A DNA stretch of 64,000 bases from Lactifluus volemus (Eukaryota; Basidiomycota; Agaricomycetes; Russulales; Russulaceae), in assembly GCA_022376515.1 (NCBI GenBank), contig WTXI01000107.1:1-64000 (forward strand), read 5' to 3'. Under the pieces are notes generated by a model. That model did no database searches. It saw only the letters and a list, made by a program, of their open reading frames with translations, and was not told where the DNA came from. A program made the translations under genes and the position numbers. The stretch's first letter is position 1. Every line of letters starts with the position of its first letter. This document shows, in pieces, positions 24,501 to 33,017 of the stretch.

Positions 24501-26649
24501 GTCGCAAAAAGGCCATCTAGAGATTGTTCAGCTTCTTATCCAACATGGCGCGTATGTGAATACTCAGGACAACTATAACTCCACCCCATTATATCGCGCA
24601 TCGGGATTCGGACATCTGAAAGTTGTCCAGGTCCTTCTAAATCACGGTGCTGATCCGAATTCACATGACAGGAGCGGCCAGGTTCCGTTGCATAGGGCAT
24701 CACTGAAAGGATACCTGGACATTGCCACGGCCCTTCTCGAGTGTGGCGCAGATGCAAATGCCCGGGACGACCAAGACCGGACTCCACTGCATGCGGCGTC
24801 GGAATTTGGACGTCTAGAAGTTGCTCGGGTCCTCCTTGAACGTGGTGCTGATGCGAATATACGCGACAGAAATAAGAGGACCTCATTATATGTGGCGTCG
24901 CGGGAGGGACATGCAAACGTTGTTCAGGCCCTTCTCGAGTGTGGAGCAGATGTCGATTCCCAGAATGAAGAAACCTGGACTCCATTGCATGTGGCGTCAC
25001 AACTTGGTCACATGGAAGTTGTTCAAGTCCTTCTTGATCATGGTGCAGATCCAAATGCCTGTGGCAAAGACGAGAGGACTCCTTTATTCGTGGCATCATG
25101 GGAAGGACATGCGAAGATTGTGCAGGTCCTTCTCAAGCACGGAGCGGATGCGAATGTCCGGAACAGAAAAACCTGGACTCCATTACATGAGGCGTCGCAC
25201 CTGGGACACCTGGAAGTTGTTCAGGTTCTTCTTGATCATGATGCGGATCCAAATGTTCGTGCCATTGATGAGAGGAGTCCTTTATTCGTGGCGTCCTGGG
25301 AAAGACACGAGAGTGTTGTTCAGGTCCTTCTGGAATGTGGCGCGGATGCCAACGCCCAGAATGATGAAACCTGGACTTCATTGCATGTAGCGTCGCAATT
25401 TGGGCACCTAGGAATTGTTCGGCTCCTTCTTGATCATGGCGCAGAAGCAAATGCTTGTGGCATTCAAGCGAGGACGCCGTTATTCTTGGCATCATCGGAA
25501 GGACATGTGAACGTCGTACGAGCTCTCCTCCAATGTGGCGCTGACGCCAACTCCTGGGACGCCAAAACATGGACTCCGTTACATTTGGCGTCGCAGTTGG
25601 GACAACTGGGAGTTGTTGAAGTCCTTCTTGACCTTGGCGCCAACCCAAATGCCTCTGGTATGAACAGGAGGACTCCGCTATATCTGGCGTCGTGGGAAGG
25701 ATATGGGAAAATTGTTCAGGTTCTTCTAGAGCGTGGCGCAGACCCCAATGCCCGGAACGATGAAGCCTGGACGCCATTGTATGTGACGTCGCAATTGGGA
25801 CATCTGGAAGTTGTTCAGATCCTTCTTGATCATGGTGCAGATTCAAATGCCCCTGGAATGGATAAAACGACTCCGTTATTTGTGGCATCATGGGAAGGAC
25901 ATGCGAAGGTTGTGCAAGCCCTTCTCGAGTGTGGCGTGGATCCCAATGCTCAAGACATCAAAGACTGGACACCATTACACGTCGCATCGCAAGTTGGACA
26001 TCTGGAAGTTGCTGAGGTCCTTCTTGACCGAGGCGCCGCAGCTAATGCACGAGGCCCGAACGAGAGGACTCCATTATATGTGGCATCATGGGAGGGACAT
26101 GCGAACGTTGTTCAGGTCCTTCTTGATCGCGGTGCAGATCCCACTGCCAGGAATGACGAAACCTGGACCCCTTTGCATGTTGCGTCACAATTCGGACACC
26201 TCAAAATTGTCCAGGCCCTCCTTGATTGTGACATAGATCCATATCCATGTGATAGAAATGACACAACACCATTACATCTGGCATCGGGATTTGGACATGT
26301 TGAGGTTGCTGAGGTCCTTCTCAATCGCGGTGCAGACGTAAACTTCCAGGACAACAATAACCAGACTCCGTTACATCTGGCGTCGCAAAATGGACACCTG
26401 GAAGTTGCACAGGTCCTTCTCCAGTGGAGCGCGGACCTGGATACCCAGGATGATAACAATGCAACTCCATTACATCTCGCGTCACGAAATGGGCATTCCG
26501 AGCTTGTGAAGCTGCTTATCCGGTGTCGCGCAGATGTTCATATGACCAACAACAGGAACTCTACGCCATCTGATGAGGCTTCAAGAGCAGGACATCGTGA
26601 CATAATGCGTCTACTCTTGGAGAATGATTCAACGTCATATAGTGGGTAG
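21522..26649 (+). CDS. NLR-type STAND protein: Goodbye-like N-domain, NACHT, about 24 ankyrin repeats
   Basis: Candidate fungal immune or heterokaryon-incompatibility receptor. Seen: ATG at 21522 opens MGTYSESFVLQSLLEGAFTE. Helical exons follow (SVESVTEVLEEKAQDFRNF; YDALLDLFDSIGVFLKRLDI; IEGALQRLDRLTQDEARATA), matching the fungal Goodbye-type STAND N-domain. Then comes the linker WLSPPDPWKNHNIACDAH, the P-loop GKPGAGKT assembled across two introns (about 22792 and 22834-22858), Walker B IYIVVDAIDECS, and the sensor-like VCITSRPE. An intron at about 23508-23560 restores the frame (ADGMFRWVSCQVDYL). A single 1003-codon exon carries the winged-helix part (ELPATLDGTYERVL) and about 24 ankyrin repeats of 33 residues from about 24280. 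Repeats 7-20 alternate between two types (ASWEGHAKVVQALLECGAD / ASQLGHLEVVQVLLDHGAD), a 66-residue superunit. No lesions seen. The upstream ATG at 21426 is less likely. Confidence 0.85.
25000..26270 (+). repeat. 198-bp tandem superunits inside the ankyrin domain
   Basis: Within the NLR exon, odd and even 33-residue ankyrin repeats alternate with separate consensus sequences (…WTPLHVASQLGH… then …RTPLFVASWEGH…). The true DNA repeat unit is therefore about 198 bp, present roughly seven times with high nucleotide likeness. Confidence 0.7.
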
Positions 26650-27608
26650 GCGTCTCTTGCGACCAGGTGCGTTGTATCTGGTGTTCGGTTGTCCCAACTG
26701 ACACCCAGGGCAGACGTTTCCTTATCTTTTCCAACTTGGACGGTCCTGGTTTGGGTGGAAACTGGAGATTCTTTTACGTTACCTCAAGGCAAGCGCCCGA
26801 GCGCTGCAGCATGGGTTGGCGCGTCGAAGATGCCGCACTGGCAGGACCATGCAAGCCCGGGCCACGCCTACATCCCCGCATTTTACCTTGGCATTTACCA
26901 GTCCTCTATCTGTAATTCATTCGCACCCCCGAGTCCTTAGTCTTAACCTTGGCCTCCTATGTAAATGTACTGCGTCCGTTTTCTGTGTGAGTATAGGGAT
27001 AGACTTTCTGAGAATTCTCTGAGACAAGCCCCGTACTTTCGTTGTGCAATGGGCAACTTGCTCCCAAGCCTGAGCAGAACTCTCCTCTACCTCGCTCCTG
27101 TTCCATTCTGATCGCCAGGATCATTTTATACTCAGGGTTCCAAGCACAGTTTTCACTGGCCAGTGATACCGTAGAGCTGCTTCGAGTGCACAGCCAGAGG
27201 GACAGCAACATCGTTGTTATTGAAGTAAATCACGTGACTTGCGTGGGTGTAGCCGAGCCAAAGTGACTTGTCGTTTTCTATCACGGCCATGCAGTACACT
27301 CGGAGCACGAATACGCACAGGGACGAAACCGGTGTCAGTGGTTGCGATTGACAGGCCGACGAAGCCTCAACTATATTTTCCTCGGGCGTTGGGGAATGGT
27401 CAAGAGTCGAGAACCAAGTTCACCCAACCCGGGTACGCGGTGAGCTGGAGCGCTAAAAACGAGCGCGTGCCCCAAAGACTCACTGGACCTGTGAAACCGG
27501 TGGGATGGTCCCTTCCTTTATTCACAAACGTGGCCACCATGGGGCTTTCATCCCCCTCTACCCTTGCCTCTACCCTACCCATTCTCACACACATACATTC
27601 CCTGCACA
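26650..27608. other. Intergenic between the ankyrin NLR and SEY1-like copy E
   Basis: No gene recognised. 3' flank of the NLR and upstream region of copy E. A CT-rich stretch at 27545-27600 directly before the ATG fits a fungal core promoter or 5' UTR. Confidence 0.45.
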
Positions 27609-29618
27609 ATGCCCTCACCGTTCGAATTAGCATCTAACGTTACGCTTTTTATACGTTCCCGATGGAAACCCACAATCAACGGCCAAACCCCAAACAGCAC
27701 TTCCGACCGGGTTCAGATAATTGACGATGCAAAGCGGTTTACGTATGACTTCCTGCATGTGTTGTGACTACAATCTAATGAGGATTTCTTCCTAGGCCCA
27801 ACTTGAGCGATTATATTTCAGCTTGGGGTCTGCGTGACGCTGGCTTTGACTACAATCTTGTCGCCGTTTTCGGTTCACAGTCGACGGGAAAAAGCACGCT
27901 TTCCCTTAACTTTTGATTATGGGTACCAACTCTTCAAATAGGTACCCTCCTCAACCAATTATTCGGCACAAACTTCGATGTTATGAACGAGTCGAAACGA
28001 CAACAGACAACCAAGGGTAAGTAGGATACCTTCCCACGCGCCTCTTCCACCACAGTAGTCAATACTCCGGCATGGTTTTGTTTTGCTCGTACATGCGGAT
28101 GTACTACCGCCACTGTGTCGCACCATTTCCAGTGTGGAAACCTTCATCGCTGTAACCAGTTTCCGGAACAACTTTATCGTTCTCCCTTTCCAGGTGTCTG
28201 GATGTGTCGAGCTCGGGACATGAACGTTCTTGTAATGGACGTGGAAGGTACAGATGGGCATGAGCGTGGCGAGAATCAAGTATGTCTTCTGAACTCCGGT
28301 AGTCCATGTTTCCTGACTATTTTCTAAGGATTTTGAACGGAAAGCCTCGTTATTCTCCCTCGCATCATCAGAGGTTCTAATTGTCAACTTATGGGAGCAT
28401 CAAGTTGGTTTGTATCGAAGTGCCAACATGAGCCTTCTTAAGACCGTCTTCGAAGCCAATCTTGGGTTATTTGGGCAAAAGTCACAAAAGAGGTGAGACC
28501 GCTCATTATTTCATGCACTTTCCTGACCTGACTTTCCCAGTGCTCAACGTACTCTTCTTCTATTCGTCATCCGCGATTACATTGGAATGACACCGCTCAC
28601 AAACCTCCAAGCAACGTTGGCCGCCGATTTGCAGCGCATTTGGGATACTCTATCGAAACCAGCGGAACTGAAAGATCGGAAATTGACGGACTACTTTGAC
28701 CTGTCGTTCACGGCACTATCTCACAAGATCCTGTCTGCTGAGAAATTTGAGTCAGACATCCAGATGCTCCGTGGTCGCTTCACGGATAAATCAAGGGACG
28801 ACTTCGTATTTAAGCCCGCGTACCACAGGCGCATTCCGGCAGACGGCGTCGCATTCTATATGAAGGGCATCTGGGTAAGGTGCAAAATTTCTCAGCGCGC
28901 AAGATTACCTGAGTTTGTTGTTGTGTCCTTAAGGAACAAGTGCAAACGAACAAGGACCTTGACTTACCAACGCAGCAAGAGCTCCTCGCACAATTCCGAT
29001 GCGATGAGGTCTCTGCGGGCGCTCTCACAGAGTTTAATGACCAGGCCAAACTCCAGAAGCGGCCAATTGAAGAAGGAAAGGTCATCAACGGCCTTGGCGA
29101 GATTATGCGCGCCTGGCGCTCACAAGCCCTCTGTGAATGAATGCTTTATTCTCATGTGCGTATGCAAGGGCTGATAAAGTCTCGCAGCGCGATACGATCG
29201 TGAAGCATCGCGGTATCACCAAGGGGTCTACAAACGAAAACGTGCCGATCTCACTGGAAGACTTGACTCCACCCTGACCTTTCTGTTTTTGGGGCAACTC
29301 AAGAATTTACATCGAGACGTGCTAATGTCCTTCAAGACAGAAGTTGTCGCGGGTCTCAATGTAAAAGGCTACAACTTTGCAGATGTTGTCAGCAAAGCAC
29401 GTGCGCGTGCTGAAGCCCGCTTTAGAGATGGATCGCGTGAGGCAGTTATTACGGAGGGAGATCCCACATGGCAGTGGAAGGAGGAGCTCCAGATGTTACA
29501 GAAGGAGATCCTGGCAGTTGCTGTCCAGTTGAGGAAGGACAAGACAATAAATGTGTTCAACACAATCGTGGTATTCCTCCTAGCCATCTTCTTTTGTTGC
29601 CGCCGAACGCGGCTCTAG
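27609..29618 (+). CDS. Short SEY1/RHD3-like GTPase with C-terminal tail anchor, copy E
   Basis: Exons 27609-27742, 27796-27893, 27942-28016, 28194-28279, 28329-28492, 28541-28874, 28934-29132 and 29188-29618 join in frame and give about 506 residues. Start [21 protein letters not shown]1 [28 protein letters not shown]3 [17 protein letters not shown] (H and N where copies A-D have R and D); [85 protein letters not shown]. The protein ends [22 protein letters not shown] (last 22 residues), a clear single tail anchor with a Cys pair and a basic end, unlike the double membrane segment of full SEY1. Intron 2 (27894-27941) begins GC instead of GT and must be spliced, since reading through meets a TGA. 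It lies on the opposite strand from copies A-D and converges on the GH15 gene. Confidence 0.8.
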
Positions 29619-29857
29619 CATCTGTCCAGTAGGAGTTCTCACTGTACCACCAGGTCTCAGCATCTCGGCATCTTGTGAGCCTGAATCCATCAAGGTTCTA
29701 CTAAAATTATCGGCCTCTACAACAGAAGATACGTACAATTGACGTGCAGTACTACCAAATGTCGTGACACAAGAGAACATCCGAATGATCATGCATGGAC
29801 AAGGACTCGTAAAGTTGGAAATTATTCATTACACACACGTTACCCCAGAAAGTCTGC
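29619..29857. other. Convergent intergenic region
   Basis: Short 3'-3' spacer between SEY1-like copy E (plus) and the GH15-like gene (minus). No gene seen. Confidence 0.5.
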
Positions 29858-31724
29858 TCAGAGTCCGACAGGGAACTGTCCCTCTTCATCGCCATAATTA
29901 CAGGGGACCTGCTTCCCCAGTCTCTTGGGAGCGCGGCCGTTAGCCCACGAAGGAGGGATCACGTGATTGTACGCGTTGTGGGCGCCGAGCACGGCGACTT
30001 GGCTACGAAGTGCACCGCGCGGGGGGATGGGTTTCCCCGTCACCTTGTCCATCACCAAGGGGATGATAAAATCGGAGGGCGTGCGTTCAGCGAGCGAAAT
30101 GATAGTGTTTTCTGCATATTTGTTGAGGACGGTCTTCAGGCGCTCGTAGGTGCTCGAACCGCGCTTGTATTTGCCGATTCGGATGGTCTTGTCAAAGTCC
30201 CGGAAGAACTTGAGAGAGACGCTCGTGACTTCGAGCTCACCGAGCCTGTCCCACGTGTCGAGTGCGTCGAAAATCTGTTCGGCGACATTGAAGGACGCAA
30301 AGTATTGCACCTGGCGCGAATAGTTTAGCACAAATGCTAAACTTTGGGAATTGTCGAAAGTGTTGTGACTCACCTGCCCTCCGTACAACTGGTCTTCAAG
30401 GAAGAAGCCAAAGAACGGGAATTGTTCCTGAAGGCCCTTGTTGATGGGGAAGAGCTCCTTGAAAGCATCACCGACAACTTTGAGGCTCGAGAGCGCACGA
30501 TCAGAACACGGTTGGAATGTTGCCGAATCGCAACCCAGCGTTGGGTCGTAATTGAGGACAGAAACAGTCAGAGGCGCACACCCTATACCAGAGCGCCCCC
30601 CTTCTGAAACATTTGTGATAGTGGTCTCTGTCATGTATCCCTTCTCTGGATTCCAGAACGACTGTAAAGTTGACAAAGTTTTCAGGCTGTCCTTCGTCAA
30701 AGGTTGAGAGAGGGGGGACGACTTTCCTTGGTATAGTCGAGAACTGTTGATGCTATCCCATCATATCCGGCCGTATCCACTACGCGGCCTATCTCTCTGC
30801 TGAGGCGGGCTCCTGCACGCAATGCGCGGTACTGCACGGACGACGTCCAGTATGACCCACCCCATACGGGTGGCCACCAGAGATCCCACCTATGGTGCAC
30901 ATCGAGATGGAAATTTAGAGATGACTGACAACCTAGAAAAAAACGTTCCAGACTTACGAGCTAGCATTCCAATGCCCCGCGATCCATTGGAGATCGAGGT
31001 TGATGGCAGGCCAGAGAACGTCGGCAACCCATGTGCCATTGTTTTGTTCCGGTCGAAGAAGCCAATCAGCATACTTGAGTAAGACTACAGCGCGGAGCGG
31101 AGGCCCATCTATCGGATCAGGTGAGTAAGAGGGAAGTGTGGGGAAGGATCCAGATAAACTGATGACATACCGGCAGCAGGGGACCCGATACGCCAAGAGT
31201 TGATCGTGATCAGATCAATGTGAAGATCAAATAAAGCCTCTTCCAGGCCTCCGGTGAAGATATTTCCGGAGGGATTGATAAGGTGTTGAGTCCTAATGAG
31301 CGCATGTACGGCGTCGTCCACAAGCGCGCGCAGAGGAGAATGGGGATCGTTGGAAAGCTCGAGTTCCCCGAGCCATCCGAGGTAACCCAGGCAAGCATCA
31401 CGAAGCCAGAATATGTTGTAATCAGGGTGATCTGGTTCAGGAATAAGAGTTATAAGGACACCGGGCTGGCAAAAAAAAAAACCGTTAGCATCGGACATGT
31501 TCATATGTGATCGGCGGATAAAGACGAGGAGGATTCACATCAGCGCCAATCGATGGTCCTCCTATGTCATCACGGAGAACATCCAATGCGACGGGAACTT
31601 CTTTGTCAAAGTAGGCGTGGATCTTAGGATTATCAAGCCGGTTTGTGTTGATGTATGGGCTGGCACTCACGCCGATTGCGGCGGTGAGAACCAAGAGAAT
31701 CGACAAAGGACGCATTTCGCTCAA
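29858..31724 (-). CDS. GH15 glucoamylase-like secreted protein, catalytic glutamates apparently lost
   Basis: GH15 enzymes release glucose from starch ends using two glutamates. Seen: a signal peptide (MRPLSILLVLTAAIGVSAS; Met at 31715 or 31724), then SPYINTNRLDNPKIHAYFDK. After an intron comes YNIFWLRDACLGYLGWLGEL (the conserved RD pair retained), HLINPSGNIFTGGLEEALFD, DGPPLRAVVLLKYADWLL, WPAINLDLQWIAGHWN, and the large C-terminal exon FQPCSDRALSSLKVVGDAFK, LYGGQ, FNVAEQIFDALDTWDRLGEL and PPSWANGRAPK. The family motif DLWEEVxGSSFW with the general acid reads DLWWPPVWGGSYW (about 30850-30885). The SEQFDK region with the catalytic base reads PLVMDKVTGK (about 30045-30075). No starch-binding domain is visible. 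All exons are open, so a secreted pseudoenzyme is more likely than decay, but recent loss cannot be excluded. Confidence 0.8.
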
Positions 31725-33017
31725 TTCAGGGAAAGAGCACCTGTTATTATGAGCTACGCTCGCATCCCGTTTTATGTCTCTCCTACCGCCCGAAGAGTAT
31801 CAGCCATGGATTCGATGACACAGAGGATTGAAAATTCATCAAGTCATTGCCGGATCCACTGGCAGGGTCACAAGGTCTCAGCGCCGGCATTCAAGTTATG
31901 TAGACTGTTACGATCATCTCCAGTTCTCATCGAGGTATTCATCGAATCATGATGTCCATCGTCTATGGAAGTCGCGTGACATGGGGAATTGGACGTTGGT
32001 CCTGCTGAAGGATTTCAATGGTGGTAACCCTCCGAATCATAATGGAAGCTGATTTCCGGTCATTTGCGCAAGTGGATGTGTGGAGGGAGACACATCATCT
32101 GCGGGGTGATTCAAAGAAGTCAATCAAATACAAATATAAGCGGCCACCCGTGTGAACAAGGCTTCAGCAGCACAGTATTAGTAACTTACTCTATCGCCGT
32201 CTTGCTTTGGGATCGTAAAAACGCCACTTTTCGGATGCAACGACCCAATCCGGGTCTAAGAATGTTCCTGCTAAGTATATGCGATGCTTCCACGACCACT
32301 ACCAGTTAGACAAGAGCCAAGAGTGGGCGCTAGTAGTGAGCGTCTGACTACACAGCAGGTGTTCTACTAGTCGGCGTAGAAAATTTGTGTTTGGACAGAA
32401 GCAGCCCGTCGACGCGGAGGGTTGTCGAGAAGCCATAGGGAGTAGCAATTGATATTGATTTTCGTCGGAGATCTCGAAAACCTGACTGAAGTTATTAGCA
32501 TGTGGTGGTGGGATTACGCGGTCAGGATTTTCGGTGAGTATGACGGTTGCACGAATGGAACCATGATCTCCCACACTTGAACTGAGTCAAGAGTCTCCGC
32601 ATGGCCCAGATTGGAGTAAATTATGCATGGAAAGGGTAGGTCACATAACAGTCGCAGGTCGCTTCCCAGTGAAAAGCCATGGACAACTAACATACTACCG
32701 ATTTGGGACCTGTCACTGAATATTGCCGCTTGTCACTGGTAGGTAACAAAAAATATTCTCACGAGCGGTCGCCAAAGTGTGAAGTCGATGCCAAGCATGT
32801 GTACGAGCCGAAACCATTCTTTGTACTAAATAAGCTCCAAAGGACGAAACTTCGAAAGGAGGGAAGGGCAAACGAAGCAGATTCATAAGTAATAGTACAT
32901 TCATGTACAAAGTAAACAGAGCCAAACGAGTAGTAAACGCAGCGCTATACCAAGCATGCCCCGTGACATCAGAGCTACGAGACATCGCGCAACAGCAGGG
33001 GGGTCAGTTGAATCACT
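31725..33017. other. Intergenic
   Basis: No gene supported. It lies upstream of the GH15-like gene and downstream of the 993-residue gene. A 91-codon minus frame (32299-32574) has no motif. Confidence 0.4.

Noticed and set aside
24536..25891. Long open frames on the other strand and in other frames over the ankyrin block
   Set aside because: Shadows of the 99/198-bp ankyrin-coding repeats; no family motif.
32299..32574. 91-codon minus-strand ORF between GH15-like and the RS/RGG gene
   Set aside because: No motif or splice context; treated as chance.
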